Positions 8,082 to 17,500 of a DNA stretch of 64,000 nucleotides are shown here, piece after piece; within the stretch, counting starts at the first letter, position 1; every line of letters starts with the position of its first letter. Below the pieces are notes generated by a model, which made no database searches, was not told the DNA's origin, and worked only from the letters and a program-made list of their open reading frames with translations. Made by a program: the position numbers and the translations under genes. The stretch is from Halorussus ruber. GTDB lineage: Archaea > Halobacteriota > Halobacteria > Halobacteriales > Haladaptataceae. The stretch covers positions 310,001 through 374,000 of the forward strand of contig NZ_SBIT01000001.1 of NCBI RefSeq assembly GCF_004765785.1. Reading direction: 5' to 3'.

Positions 8082-8297
8082 ACGACCACCACCTCGGAGT
8101 AACCGCGCTGGCCCGACCGGGACCGACTCGTCGGTCCCGGTCGCTCTCTGTCGAGGATTTTTCGACCGGCGCGTCGGCCCGCCGCCACGCTGTATTCGGA
8201 AAGCACCGCTAGCCACCGACTTCGCTCGGTGCTACAATCAACTCCTGGTGTCTGCGTGAGCGAAGCGAGCGCAGGCTCGTCGGAGCTTGTCTCCGAC

Positions 8298-8437
8298 GGC
8301 GGACTGAAAGGGCGAGCGGGGTTCGCGTTTACCGTGGTCGTCTCAGCCGACCCCTATCCGAGACGAACCGAGCGAAGCGAAGGTGAGTCGAGGATATGTC
8401 GCTGAGCGACCGCGAACCGCGCGAGGGCTTTCGAAGC
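8298..8437 (+). repeat. Dispersed structured element, family I, copy B
   Basis: Same ends as copy A (GGACTGAAAGGGCGAG and CGAGGGCTTTCGA). The outer helix is GGGGTTCGCG with CGCGAACCGC, compared with GGGCCTCGCG and CGCGAGGCCC in copy A: paired changes that keep the helix. The middle helix and CCCCTAT/ATATG core are kept. The inner arm is replaced by a degenerate AGCGAAGCGA-containing hairpin. A small hairpin module containing CTTCGCTCGGTG lies upstream of the element, as at copies D and F. Confidence 0.85.
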
Positions 8438-8550
8438 CATCATCGCTATTCTCGCGGTTTATCTGAACACTCTTTTTTGCGGTTCACCAGAACACTCTCC
8501 GCCGTCGCACAACGAAGACTCTTATCGGCGAGCGCGCCAAAGCGGCGACG

Positions 8551-11490
8551 ATGGATACGACTCGGTCACGAACCACCGCCGAGCGCGTCCGGGTCCTCTT
8601 GGTGGGACCGGCCCCGTGGCGCGACCGGCTTCGACCGACGTTCGGTGCCGACGGGTTCTCGGTCCGCGCCGCCGAGACGGCCGAGGAGGCCCTCGACGCC
8701 GCGACCGACCGGACCGGCGTCGATTGCGTCGTCGCCGCGCGCCGACTCGCCGACGGACCCGGCGGAGAGCAATCCGGCCTCGAACTGCTCGCGGCCCTGC
8801 GAGAGCGCGGCGTCACCGACCCCTTCGTCTTGGCACCGACCGACGGGAGCGAATCGCTCGCCAGCGAGGCCATCGCTGCGGGGGTCGCCGATTACGTTCC
8901 CCTCTCCCCGACGGACACCGACCCGGCCGACCTCCCGCGTCGGTGCCGCGAGGCGGTCGAGCGCCGGGCCGCCGAGCGCAGGCGGAGCGCGAAGGCCGAC
9001 CAGTTCGAGTCCTTCTTCGCCACGCCGGACCAGTTCAGCGCCGTCCTCGACGCCGACGGGACCGTGGTCCGGGTGAATCGGGGCGCGCTCGACGTGCTGG
9101 AGGCCGACGAGAGCGCCCTCCTCGGCAAGCGATTCTGGGGGCTTCCGTGGACCGACGATTCGCACCGCGAACTCCAGCGAGCGGTCCAACGCGCCCGGCG
9201 CGGCGAGTACACCGAGTTCGAGGCCGGACTGGCGGCCCCCGAGCGCGAGGTCCGATTCGAGTTCACGGTCCGGCCCGTCGTCCAGAACCGCGGGAGCGGT
9301 GAGGGCGGAGGAGAGGGCGAGGAATACGACGAGAGCGACGAAATCACTCGTCTCGTCGTGGAGGGCCGCGAAGTCGCCGAGCGCGTCCGATTGGAGGAGG
9401 AACTGCGCCGGTCGGAGGAACTCCACCGCGTCACGCTGAACAACATGACCGACACCGTCCTCGTCACCGACGACGACGGCGAGTTCACCTACGTCTGCCC
9501 GAATGTCCACTTCATCTTCGGCTACAGCGCCGAGGAGATTCACGATCTGGGCACCATCGACGCCCTGCTGGGCGAGGACCTCTTCGACCGCGAGCGCCTC
9601 GACTCGGAGGGCGTCCTCACGAACCTCGAATGCACCGCGACCGACAAGCACGGCCGGGAACACACCCTGCTGGTCAACGTCCGGCAGGTCTCGATTCAGG
9701 GCGGGACCACCCTCTACAGCTGCCGGGACATCACCAAGCGAAAACAGCGCGAGCGGGCGCTGACCCAGCTCCACCAGACCAGCAGAAGCCTGCTCTACGC
9801 CGAGACGAAGGCCGAAATCGCCGACCGCGTGGTCGCCGACGCCGCCGACATCCTCCCGTCAGCCGCGGCGGCGGTCTACCGGTTCGACCGCGAGGAGAAC
9901 GTCCTCTACCCGACCGCGGTCTCCGACGAGTTCGCCGACCTCACCGGACCGCTCCCCGAACTCAGACTCGACGGCAGGAGCGCGGTGAGTCGGGCCTTCG
10001 TGGAGGACGAGACCCGGACGCGCAACTCCCCCGACCGGGGCGGCCGGAAGGTCCTCCTCGCGGCGCTCGGCGATTACGTCGCGGTCCCGCTGGGCGACCA
10101 CGGCGTCTTCGTGGCCGCCGCGGGAGACGAAGAGACCTTCGACGAGGTCAGCGAGGAGGTCGCCGAACTGCTCGCGGCGACGACCGAGGCGGCCTTCGAC
10201 CGGGTCGAGCGCGACAGCGAACTGCGGGAGCGCGACCGGACCCTCAAGCGCCAGAACGAGCGCCTCTCGAAGCTCAACCGGGTGAACGAGTTCATCCGCG
10301 AAATCGACCAGGCGCTGGTCGGGGCCGAATCCCGCGAGAAAATCGAGTCGGCGGTCTGCGAGCGACTGACCGCCGACGACCGCTTCCGGTTCGCGTGGAT
10401 AGGCGAGACGACCGCCGTGAGTCGGTCGCTCAGGCCGCGAGCGTGGGCCGGAGACGAACAGGGCTACCTCGACAGCGTCTCGCTGGAGTTCGGCCCCGAC
10501 GCCGACAGTACACAGGCGAGTCGCTGGGAGCCGAGCCTCCGGGCTGCAGAGACCCGAGAGGCCACGCTCGTCTCGAACGTCGCCGACCACCTCCGGGCCG
10601 ACCCGTGGTGCAAGGAGGCGGTGTCGCGGGACTTCCAGTCGGTGCTGTCGATTCCGCTGGTCTACGACGACGTGCTGTTCGGCACGCTAAACGTCTACGC
10701 CGACCGCCCCGACGCCTTCGACGAGATGGTCCAGTCGGTCCTGCGCGAACTCGGTGACACCGTGGCCGCGGCCATCAACGCGGCCCAGCGCAAGGAGGCG
10801 CTCCGGAGCGACACGGTGGTCGAACTCGAGTACCGCATCCCGAATCCGAGTTCGGTCCTGCACCGACTCGCCAGCGAGACCGGCGCGACGCTTTCGGTCG
10901 AGGGCGACGTGCGCCGAGACGACGGCACGACCCTCCTGTTCGCCACCGTGGAGGGCGCGGACCTCGACGGCGTGGTCTCGACGGCCGGAGAGTTCGTCGG
11001 CATCGCGGAGGCCGAGGTGATTCGGGCGACAGACGAGGACGGCCTCGTCGGCCTCCGGATTCCGGACGAATTCGTGACCACGGTGCTGGCCGACCACGGG
11101 GCCGTCCTCCGACGCTTCAGGGCGACCCCGGAGGACCTCTCGCTGACCGTGGACGTGCCCGACTCGGTCACGACCCGGTCGATAGACGAGGTCGTCTCGA
11201 ACCGCTACGACGCCGCCGAACCGGTCGCCCAGCGCGAGCGAACTCGGGCGCTGGACACGAAGGGCCGACCCGGCCGACTCATCGAGGAGCTCACCGAGCG
11301 ACAGTTGGAGGTCGCCCAGATGGCCTACCACGCGGGATTCTTCGACGCCGACCGGGACGTGACCGGGCGGGACGTGGCCGAGATGCTCGACATCTCCCAC
11401 ACCGCGTTCTACGACCACGTCCGCCGAATCGAGCGAAAACTGTTCTCCTCGCTGTTCGAGAATCGCACGAGTGCGTCCGGGGTTGAATAG
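8551..11490 (+). CDS. Bacterio-opsin-activator-type regulator with PAS and GAF sensor domains
   Basis: 979 residues. Order of domains: degenerate receiver-like region (about 14-120), PAS (about 150-290), second PAS (about 305-400, ending YSCRDITKRKQRERAL), GAF (about 415-555), second GAF (about 590-740, with AWIGETT and SIPLVYDDVLFGTLNVYAD), Bat domain (about 755-900) and an HTH_10 DNA-binding domain (ELTERQLEVAQMAYHAGFF then GRDVAEMLDISHTAFYDHVR). No kinase domain is present, so it probably senses a small molecule, light or redox and acts directly on DNA. The receiver lacks an obvious phospho-acceptor context. It is preceded by a family I repeat and stands alone. Confidence 0.9.
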   Translation: MDTTRSRTTAERVRVLLVGPAPWRDRLRPTFGADGFSVRAAETAEEALDAATDRTGVDCVVAARRLADGPGGEQSGLELLAALRERGVTDPFVLAPTDGSESLASEAIAAGVADYVPLSPTDTDPADLPRRCREAVERRAAERRRSAKADQFESFFATPDQFSAVLDADGTVVRVNRGALDVLEADESALLGKRFWGLPWTDDSHRELQRAVQRARRGEYTEFEAGLAAPEREVRFEFTVRPVVQNRGSGEGGGEGEEYDESDEITRLVVEGREVAERVRLEEELRRSEELHRVTLNNMTDTVLVTDDDGEFTYVCPNVHFIFGYSAEEIHDLGTIDALLGEDLFDRERLDSEGVLTNLECTATDKHGREHTLLVNVRQVSIQGGTTLYSCRDITKRKQRERALTQLHQTSRSLLYAETKAEIADRVVADAADILPSAAAAVYRFDREENVLYPTAVSDEFADLTGPLPELRLDGRSAVSRAFVEDETRTRNSPDRGGRKVLLAALGDYVAVPLGDHGVFVAAAGDEETFDEVSEEVAELLAATTEAAFDRVERDSELRERDRTLKRQNERLSKLNRVNEFIREIDQALVGAESREKIESAVCERLTADDRFRFAWIGETTAVSRSLRPRAWAGDEQGYLDSVSLEFGPDADSTQASRWEPSLRAAETREATLVSNVADHLRADPWCKEAVSRDFQSVLSIPLVYDDVLFGTLNVYADRPDAFDEMVQSVLRELGDTVAAAINAAQRKEALRSDTVVELEYRIPNPSSVLHRLASETGATLSVEGDVRRDDGTTLLFATVEGADLDGVVSTAGEFVGIAEAEVIRATDEDGLVGLRIPDEFVTTVLADHGAVLRRFRATPEDLSLTVDVPDSVTTRSIDEVVSNRYDAAEPVAQRERTRALDTKGRPGRLIEELTERQLEVAQMAYHAGFFDADRDVTGRDVAEMLDISHTAFYDHVRRIERKLFSSLFENRTSASGVE

Positions 11491-11570
11491 TAACCCGCGA
11501 AGCTCCGCACCACGGTTTACTATTCAACAATACAGTCGAAGACTACGTAGTTCGTAGCAAATTTTACCGA

Positions 11571-11720
11571 ATGAGCCTCCGCGACCCCGACTACGACTCG
11601 GACGCCGACCGCGAGTACGAATGCCTGCGCTGTGGGACGACCGCGCGCGCCGACAGCCACCCCGGCGAGTGCGACGACTGCGGAACCGCGATGCGCAACC
11701 GAGGGATGCCCTTCGAGTAA
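11571..11720 (+). CDS. Rubrerythrin-like-domain small zinc protein (49 aa)
   Basis: 49 residues, MSLRDPDYDSDADREYECLR followed by a CxxC...CxxC arrangement (CLRCG and CDDCG) and a short basic end. This is the short rubredoxin/rubrerythrin-like zinc-ribbon family frequent in haloarchaea. The ATG follows an AT-rich stretch that can serve as promoter. Its stop is 3 nt before the ATG of glutamate dehydrogenase, so the two are probably co-transcribed. Confidence 0.7.
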   Translation: MSLRDPDYDSDADREYECLRCGTTARADSHPGECDDCGTAMRNRGMPFE

Positions 11721-11723
11721 CCC

Positions 11724-13013
11724 ATGGCTACGAACACGCTGGACGACCCTGAGGCTGACGACTACTCCGAGACCGAATCGGCCCTCGAAACTGCCCTGCG
11801 ACAGCTCTCGGCCGCGGCCACGCAGGTCGACGTGGACGAGGGCGTCATCGAGCGCCTCAAACACCCGACTCGAGTGGTCGAGGTCGGCGTGCCCCTGAAG
11901 CGCGACGACGGCTCTGTCGAGGTCTACACCGGCTACCGCGCTCAGCACGACGACGTGCGCGGTCCCTACAAGGGCGGCCTGCGGTTCCACCCCGACGTGA
12001 CCGCCGAGGAGTGCGTGGGTCTCTCGATGTGGATGACCTGGAAGTGCGCGGTCATGGACCTGCCCTTCGGCGGCGCGAAGGGCGGCGTCGTGGTGAACCC
12101 CAAAGACCTCAGCACCGAGGAGAAAGAACGGCTGACCCGGCGCTTCGCCGAGGAGATTCGGGACACCATCGGCCCGAAACAGGACATTCCGGCCCCCGAC
12201 ATGGGCACCGACGCCCAGACGATGGCGTGGTTCATGGACGCCTACTCGATGCAGGAGGGCGAGACGACTCCGGGCGTGGTCACGGGCAAACCGCCCGTCA
12301 TCGGCGGGAGCAAGGGCCGCGAGCAAGCGCCCGGTCGCTCGGTCGCCATCATCGCCCGCGAGGCCCTGCGCTACTACGAGAAGGACATCGGCGAGGCCAC
12401 CGTCGCAGTCCAAGGCTTCGGGTCGGTCGGCGCGAACGCAGCTCGCCTGCTGGACGACTGGGGCGCTGACGTGGTCGCGGTCAGCGACGTGAACGGCGCG
12501 GCCTACGACACGACGGGCCTCGACACCCACGCGGTGCCCTCCCACGAGGAGGAACCCGAGGCCGTGATGAGCTACGACGCGCCGAACACCCTGACGAACG
12601 AGGAGGTCCTCGAACTCGACGTAGACGTGGTGATTCCGGCCGCCGTCGGCAACGTCATCACCGCCGACAACGCCGACGACGTGCAGGCCGACATCGTGGT
12701 CGAGGGCGCGAACGGCCCGACGACCTCGGCCGCGGACAAAATCCTCGAAGAACGCGGGATTCCCGTGATTCCGGACATTCTGGCCAACGCGGGCGGAGTG
12801 ACGGTCTCGTACTTCGAGTGGTTGCAGGACATCAACCGCCGCCAGTGGTCCTTAGAGCGCGTCCACGAGGAGTTGGAGTCGATGATGCTCTCGGCGTGGG
12901 ACAACGTGCGAACCGAGGTCGAGGCCCGCGACGCGAGTTGGCGCGACGCGGCCTACGTCGTCGCGCTGGAACGCGTCGGCGAGGCCAAATCGAGCAGAGG
13001 TCTCTGGCCGTAA
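11724..13013 (+). CDS. gdhB: Glutamate dehydrogenase
   Basis: 429 residues. It interconverts glutamate and 2-oxoglutarate plus ammonia with NAD(P)H. The N-terminal dimerisation domain carries [10 protein letters not shown] and the catalytic lysine segment PFGGAKGGV (about 113-121). The C-terminal Rossmann domain has [15 protein letters not shown]. Length and motif order match hexameric archaeal enzymes. It is immediately downstream of the 49-aa zinc protein. Haloarchaea often hold several paralogues, so the exact letter of the symbol is tentative. Confidence 0.92.
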   Translation: MATNTLDDPEADDYSETESALETALRQLSAAATQVDVDEGVIERLKHPTRVVEVGVPLKRDDGSVEVYTGYRAQHDDVRGPYKGGLRFHPDVTAEECVGLSMWMTWKCAVMDLPFGGAKGGVVVNPKDLSTEEKERLTRRFAEEIRDTIGPKQDIPAPDMGTDAQTMAWFMDAYSMQEGETTPGVVTGKPPVIGGSKGREQAPGRSVAIIAREALRYYEKDIGEATVAVQGFGSVGANAARLLDDWGADVVAVSDVNGAAYDTTGLDTHAVPSHEEEPEAVMSYDAPNTLTNEEVLELDVDVVIPAAVGNVITADNADDVQADIVVEGANGPTTSAADKILEERGIPVIPDILANAGGVTVSYFEWLQDINRRQWSLERVHEELESMMLSAWDNVRTEVEARDASWRDAAYVVALERVGEAKSSRGLWP

Positions 13014-13231
13014 GGTTCGGATAGAGCGACCAGCACGCGAGCGAAGCGAACTCCGGAGACGGCGGGCGCATCGGGTTCGCATCAAACTAGGGATTTGCTT
13101 GCACGGACGAAAGCCGATGCGCCGGGTCAGGGGTGGGCAGTGCAGTCTCAGTTCTCGGAGCGTTCCGTCACGCGCCCGACGAACAACGATATCTCGGTCC
13201 GGACGTAGAACAGAAACGGACGTTTCAGTTT

Positions 13232-13693
13232 CTACGTGCCGGTTTTATTCCACGGCGGTTCCAACTCACTTATCAACTCCTGCTTGACGGCTTTCCGATT
13301 ATCCGTTTCGTGGAAAAACACGGTTACTGGAGTCCCTTCTACCGTTGCTTCGCGGATTAAAGAGTTTATCCGGCAGTTAGTCTGCTGTCCCCCTTCGAAA
13401 CAATTCCGGGGTGAAATGTTGCCGATACCGTGGTTCAACTGTCTCTCGAAGTTCGTCGTTTTGCCGACGTACAGAAATTTATCGTCTGTCATCAGAACGT
13501 ACACACCGGATTTTTCTTCCCAGTCGCCTGAAACGGAGAATTTACAGAACGGACCCCAGCCATATTGGTGGACGTAAGTAGAGTTCGCGTCTTCGTATCG
13601 GTGTTGAGGCATTCTCGCCTCTATCGTTCCGTCGTCGTTTCGTCGTGGCTCCAACTCCTCTACGAATTCGAAGGACCATCCCGATATGCTCAT
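13232..13693 (-). CDS. GIY-YIG nuclease-domain protein (orphan)
   Basis: 153 residues from MSISGWSF. A GIY-YIG fold covers about residues 60-150: SGVYVLMTDDKFLYVGKTT supplies the GVY and YVG motifs (63-65, 75-77), and R84, E139 and N149 occupy the catalytic positions. The N-terminal 55 residues are unrelated and aromatic-rich. The chosen ATG lies 29 nt downstream of a TATATA box, supporting a leaderless start; an ATG six codons earlier is possible. The gene is lower in GC than its neighbours and has no restriction or homing partner nearby. It may be an acquired restriction- or repair-like nuclease. Confidence 0.75.
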   Translation of the reverse strand: MSISGWSFEFVEELEPRRNDDGTIEARMPQHRYEDANSTYVHQYGWGPFCKFSVSGDWEEKSGVYVLMTDDKFLYVGKTTNFERQLNHGIGNISPRNCFEGGQQTNCRINSLIREATVEGTPVTVFFHETDNRKAVKQELISELEPPWNKTGT

Positions 13694-13719
13694 GGCGGTC
13701 AGCTCTGCCATCTTTCCTC

Positions 13720-13726
13720 TTATATC
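13720..13726 (-). promoter_or_regulatory. TATA box of the GIY-YIG gene
   Basis: The minus-strand sequence GGATATAAG places a TATA centre near 13722, 29 nt upstream of the ATG at 13693 but only about 11 nt upstream of the alternative ATG at 13711. This favours the shorter protein. Confidence 0.5.
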
Positions 13727-13875
13727 CGACAAATGCTCTTGAGTAGTAAAAATGTCGATTCGATGTAGTGAATCCGGATTTCTATTACCCTCGAATCTAC
13801 CGACTACCTTACGATAATCCCGTGAACGTCCTTCTGACCGCCGAGAACTACTCTGTCGGTGGTCTTCCGAATCGA

Positions 13876-14823
13876 CTATTTCTGAAGCCAAGCAACGAGG
13901 TTGCCATCTCGTTGTTCGACCTCGACCAGTCCGTCCTCGGCGAGGTCCGAAAGCAAGCCCTCCAGCCACTCGCGGCCGTACTCTCCGCCCGGCGCGTAAT
14001 CGACTCGGACCCGAGGACCGAGCGTGTCCAGCGCCAGTTCGTCGTACTCCTTCAGAATCGAGATGACCTTCCCGCGGAACTGCCGCCTGCTCCCCTCGAA
14101 ACTCGGCTGCGTCGGCACGTCCGGCGCGGTGAAGTCGCCGGTCTCGTAGGCGTGACACCACTCGCGCCACGGACACCCCGCCGAGTCGCACTTCGGGGAC
14201 TTCTCGCAGGCCACGCCGCCCAGTTCCATGATGGCGTTGTTCCAGACCTCCGATTTCCCCTCGGGCATGGCTTCTGCGGCGGCTTTCTCGAAGGCGGTGT
14301 CGTCGTCGGGCACGTCGAAGGCGCGGTGGAGGACGCGCTTGACGTTGGTGTCCACCACGGCGTCGCCGTTGTTGAACGCGAAGGAGGCGACCGCGTTCGC
14401 GGTGTAGGGACCGACGCCCATCAGGTTCTGTAGCTCCTCGGGCGTGTCGGGGAACTCGCCGTCGTACTCGGAGACGACCTGCTTGGCGGCCTCGTGGAGG
14501 TACTTCGCTCGGTTGTTGTAGCCGAGGCTGTGGTCGGTCCAGAACCCGACCACGTCGGCGCGGTCGGCGTCGGCGAGAGCTTGCGGAGTCGGCCACTCGT
14601 CGAGGAAGGCCTCCCACGCGGTCACGACCCGGCCGAGCTGGGTCTGCTGGCTCATGACCTCCGAGACCAGAATCTCGTAGGCGTCGTCGGTCTCGCGCCA
14701 CGGGAACTGGCGGTGGTCCTCCTCGTACCACGCGGTCAGGGCGTCGCGGACCGCCGGGAGGTCCTCGGGGAGCGAGTAGTCGGCGTCGGAGTCGGATGCG
14801 GGGTCCGATTCGGCGTCGCTCAT
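13876..14823 (-). CDS. mutY: A/G-specific adenine DNA glycosylase
   Basis: 315 residues. Removes adenine mispaired with 8-oxoguanine in base-excision repair. Catalytic Glu55 lies in SEVMSQQTQ, the helix-hairpin-helix is MGVGPYTANAVASFAF (about 135-150), and the catalytic Asp158 is in VVDTNVKRVL. A [4Fe-4S] cluster motif is present at C206, C212, C217 and C223, with spacing C-x5-C-x4-C-x5-C, slightly different from the bacterial C-x6-C-x2-C-x5-C. A winged C-terminal region replaces the long NUDIX-like MutY tail of bacteria. The start is the ATG after an AT-richer spacer; a longer upstream frame looks non-coding. Confidence 0.9.
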   Translation of the reverse strand: MSDAESDPASDSDADYSLPEDLPAVRDALTAWYEEDHRQFPWRETDDAYEILVSEVMSQQTQLGRVVTAWEAFLDEWPTPQALADADRADVVGFWTDHSLGYNNRAKYLHEAAKQVVSEYDGEFPDTPEELQNLMGVGPYTANAVASFAFNNGDAVVDTNVKRVLHRAFDVPDDDTAFEKAAAEAMPEGKSEVWNNAIMELGGVACEKSPKCDSAGCPWREWCHAYETGDFTAPDVPTQPSFEGSRRQFRGKVISILKEYDELALDTLGPRVRVDYAPGGEYGREWLEGLLSDLAEDGLVEVEQRDGNLVAWLQK

Positions 14824-14907
14824 CGCCCCGAGGTTAGGACGAGTCGGGTAAATGGTCGGCGGTTCGGTGGCGGTGGGCCTATCAAATCCGAGCCCGTTCG
14901 GGCAGAT

Positions 14908-15153
14908 ATGCACAGGTTCGCGTCCGCGACGTTTCTGCTCGGGGTGGCGCTGGCGTCGGTCGCCGCGGTTCTCCTCGCGTTCGGTCCGATGGCGCTTCTG
15001 GCGGTCGGCGCGGTTCTGATGGTTCTCGGCGCGGCCGTCGGCTTCACGAGCTACCTCGGAAGCGACGAGAAGTACCGCGTCTCCTGTCCCGACTGCGGGA
15101 CGAAAAACTGGGCCGAACGGACTCGCTGTCGAGACTGCGGCGCGTCGCTCTGA
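14908..15153 (+). CDS. Two-span membrane protein with C-terminal zinc ribbon
   Basis: 81 residues starting MHRFASATFLLGVALASVAA. Two hydrophobic helices (about 5-24 and 27-47) form a hairpin, followed by a zinc ribbon with CPDCG and CRDCG at the C-terminus (about 60-78). Membrane hairpin plus ribbon is a common haloarchaeal small-protein design. It may anchor a ribbon to the inner face of the membrane. The gene converges with the 85-aa membrane protein, with their stops one base apart. Confidence 0.7.
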   Translation: MHRFASATFLLGVALASVAAVLLAFGPMALLAVGAVLMVLGAAVGFTSYLGSDEKYRVSCPDCGTKNWAERTRCRDCGASL

Positions 15154-15154
15154 A

Positions 15155-15412
15155 TCACCGGGGCGTCTCGGTCGGGCGTTCCTCCTCGGGTTCGCTTCCC
15201 CGCCGGAAGGTGTTCATCCCGAGGAGGCTGTTGGCCGGACACTTCTGGGTCAGTCCCGTGACGGTCAGGATTGCTCCGACCAGCAGGACGACGAGGCCGA
15301 GCCACAGGTCGAGCGCGATTGCGCCGAGCAACCACGCGAGGACGACCACCAGCAGCGCCGGACCGGCGATTAATCGGGCTGTTCTGTCGAATCCGCCCAC
15401 GTTCTTTTCCAT
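15155..15412 (-). CDS. DUF2892-family inner membrane protein
   Basis: 85 residues from MEKNVGGFDRTARLIAGPAL. The N-terminal NVGGFDRTARL motif followed by two transmembrane helices is the signature of the DUF2892 (YgaP membrane-domain) family. The last 25 residues are polar. An ATG five codons upstream (MGETTMEKN) is possible, but the family usually starts at or near this methionine. In bacteria such domains accompany rhodanese; no rhodanese is visible here. Function unknown. Confidence 0.75.
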   Translation of the reverse strand: MEKNVGGFDRTARLIAGPALLVVVLAWLLGAIALDLWLGLVVLLVGAILTVTGLTQKCPANSLLGMNTFRRGSEPEEERPTETPR

Positions 15413-15540
15413 CGTTGTTTCCCCCATCGTAGACGTAGGCCGTCCAGATGCTTGAACTTTTCTTGCGGACTTACAGGATAGTTTCGGATACGCGTGACCA
15501 ACCACCTGCTTCGGTAGGCCGACCAACCGACTGCGTCCCT

Positions 15541-15722
15541 GGCGGACTGAAAGGGCGAGCGGGCCTCGCGTCTATCGTGGTCGTCTCAGCGTGGCCCTAT
15601 TTCGCGGGCGCAGAACTGCGCCCGCGAGATAGCCCGCTGAGTCGCCGAAAATCGAAGATTTTCGAGACGACGAGCGCGAAGCGCTCGAACCACGACCGCG
15701 AGGCCCGCGAGGGCTTTCGAGG
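15541..15722 (+). repeat. Dispersed structured element, family I, copy C (long form)
   Basis: Starts GGCGGACTGAAAGGGCGAG and ends CGAGGGCTTTCGA. The outer helix matches copy A (GCGGGCCTCGCG with CGCGAGGCCCGC). The inner arm is TATTTCGCGGGCGCAG with CTGCGCCCGCGAGATA. Between the middle and outer 3' strands there is an extra AT-rich insert of about 50 nt with its own small hairpins (GAAAATCGAAGATTTTC), which other copies lack. Confidence 0.85.
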
Positions 15723-15824
15723 CCCGGTTCCATCTACTCGAAACCCCGACCCTGTCGCCGCATCCGACTACTGCCTACCCTCTTAGTCGAAAGGCGTTTC
15801 CGGCCCGCACCCCACACTCCGGGC

Positions 15825-16160
15825 ATGAGTCTCGACGACCTACAGGATGACCTCGAAGGCGGGTATGCCGACCTCGGCGACGAGATTTCCGTCTCGCTCG
15901 ACCGCGAGACCAGAAACGAACTGGCGATGCTCGAAGCCGCGTTCGACCCCGAGGAGACCGACGAACTCCTCCGGCGGGCGGTCCACATGCTCTTCCAGCG
16001 CACCGTCGATACCGGGAATCTGGACTTCCACCTCCGGAGCGAGTACGACGTGACCTACGACGAGTACCTCTCGGGCATGACCTTCGACGAGATGCGCGGC
16101 GGCGGCCAGCAGTTCTCCCAGCAACAGGAGGACCGAGACAACCGGCGCTACCAGTTCTGA
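15825..16160 (+). CDS. Conserved haloarchaeal protein of unknown function (111 aa)
   Basis: Begins MSLDDLQDDLEGGYADLGDE. The middle looks like a ribbon-helix-helix or small helical bundle: a beta strand (ISVSLDRET) followed by two helices (RNELAMLEAAF and TDELLRRAVHMLFQRTV). A Gln/Arg-rich tail follows. The strand-helix-helix order is what an RHH DNA-binding protein would show, but this is inference. It is followed after 2 nt by the LarA-like gene, so the two are probably one operon. Confidence 0.65.
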   Translation: MSLDDLQDDLEGGYADLGDEISVSLDRETRNELAMLEAAFDPEETDELLRRAVHMLFQRTVDTGNLDFHLRSEYDVTYDEYLSGMTFDEMRGGGQQFSQQQEDRDNRRYQF

Positions 16161-16162
16161 GC

Positions 16163-17407
16163 ATGCAACTCCCCTACGGCGACACCGAGATTTCGGTGTC
16201 GCTCCCCGACTGCGACGTGACCGTCGCACAACCGCCGGAGTCCGAGGCCGTGGACTCCCGCGAGGCCGCCCAGCGGGCGATGGCCGACCCGCACGGGCCG
16301 CCCCTGCACGAGCGGGTGTCTGCCGACGACGAGGTCGCAATCGTCGTGACCGACGTGACCCGCGCCACGCCGGACGACGTGCTGGTGGGCGCGCTGGTTG
16401 CTGACCTCCGCGAGGCGGGCGTCGAGCGCGACCAGATTTCAATCGTCGTGGGTCTGGGTCTCCACCGGCCGATGACAGACGGGGAACTGCGCTCGGCGCT
16501 CGGCGGGTACGCCGACCTCGCGCAGAACCACGACGCCGAGGCGGCGCGCTCTATCGGCGAAATCGAAGGCCCAGACGGCGAGGCGGTCGAAATCGAACTC
16601 AATCCCACCGTCGCGGACGCCGACGCCGTGGTCTCGACCGGGATGGTCGAACCCCACCAGTACGCTGGCTTCTCCGGCGGCGCGAAGACGGTCGCCATCG
16701 GCGCTGGCGGCGAGTCGCTCATCCGCTACACCCACGGTCCCGACATGCTGGCCCGCGAGGGGGTCCTCCTCGGACGCGTCGAGGGCAACCCCTTCCGCGA
16801 GACGCTCGACGCCGCGGGCGACCTCGTCGGCCTCGACTTTTGTTTGAACGTCACGCACGCGCCCGCAGGAATCTTGGGAGCCAGCGCGGGCGACCACCGC
16901 GAGGTCGTCAGAGACCTTACAGAGTTGTGCAAAAGAAATATTTCTATTTCCACGAGAAATAAATACGATGCTATCGTCGCTGGCGTGGGCGCGCCCAAGG
17001 ACGCCAACCTCTATCAGGCCACGCGGGCGGCGACCTACGTCGCGCTCGGGGACTACAATCCCCTGAAGGAAGGCGGTCGAATCGTCGTCCCCGCTCGCTT
17101 GCAGGAGGGCGCTGGCGAAGGCACGGGCGAACAGCGTTTCTACGATTGGTTGAGCGAGGCTGCAAGTGCCGAGGACCTCTACGACGAGATGCGCCGGGGC
17201 TACGAACCCGGCGCACAGCGGGCGTTCGTCGTGGCCCGCGTCCTGCGGGACTACGACGTGTTCGTCACGAACAGCGAGCGTCCCGAGGTGGTCGAGGAGT
17301 GCCTGATGACCGCCCGCGGGTCGGTCGCGGACGCGGTGGAACCCGGAAGCGACGTGCTGGTCGTTCCGGACGCGCTGGATACGCTGTTGGTCGAAAGTAG
17401 TGATTAG
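16163..17407 (+). CDS. LarA-like (lactate racemase domain) protein
   Basis: 414 residues. The N-terminal LarA domain carries VVTDVTRATPDD (about 53-64) and VGLGLHRPMTDGEL, corresponding to the conserved G-x-H-R region that holds the nickel-pincer nucleotide in lactate racemase. SGGAKTVAIGAGG and YTHGPDMLAREG follow. Many archaeal homologues belong to LarA families acting on other 2-hydroxy acids, so substrate is open. No larB/C/E cofactor genes are in the window. Bases 16920-16970 are noticeably AT-rich compared with the rest of the gene. Operon with the 111-aa protein. Confidence 0.8.
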   Translation: MQLPYGDTEISVSLPDCDVTVAQPPESEAVDSREAAQRAMADPHGPPLHERVSADDEVAIVVTDVTRATPDDVLVGALVADLREAGVERDQISIVVGLGLHRPMTDGELRSALGGYADLAQNHDAEAARSIGEIEGPDGEAVEIELNPTVADADAVVSTGMVEPHQYAGFSGGAKTVAIGAGGESLIRYTHGPDMLAREGVLLGRVEGNPFRETLDAAGDLVGLDFCLNVTHAPAGILGASAGDHREVVRDLTELCKRNISISTRNKYDAIVAGVGAPKDANLYQATRAATYVALGDYNPLKEGGRIVVPARLQEGAGEGTGEQRFYDWLSEAASAEDLYDEMRRGYEPGAQRAFVVARVLRDYDVFVTNSERPEVVEECLMTARGSVADAVEPGSDVLVVPDALDTLLVESSD

Positions 17408-17500
17408 CGACGCCGATTGGGAGCGAGTTCAAGTCAGGAGACGCAGACCTCGAAAGCCCTCGCGCTCGGAACCGCAGGAGCAAACTGGACAGCAACGTCC

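Noticed and set aside
8298..8437. Dispersed elements as a CRISPR array
   Set aside because: Copies are kilobases apart with variable middles, not regularly spaced short repeats with unique spacers; no cas genes are visible.
13712..14731. N-terminal extension of the GIY-YIG frame across the mutY gene
   Set aside because: The extension is the shadow of mutY in another frame and lies upstream of the GIY-YIG TATA box.
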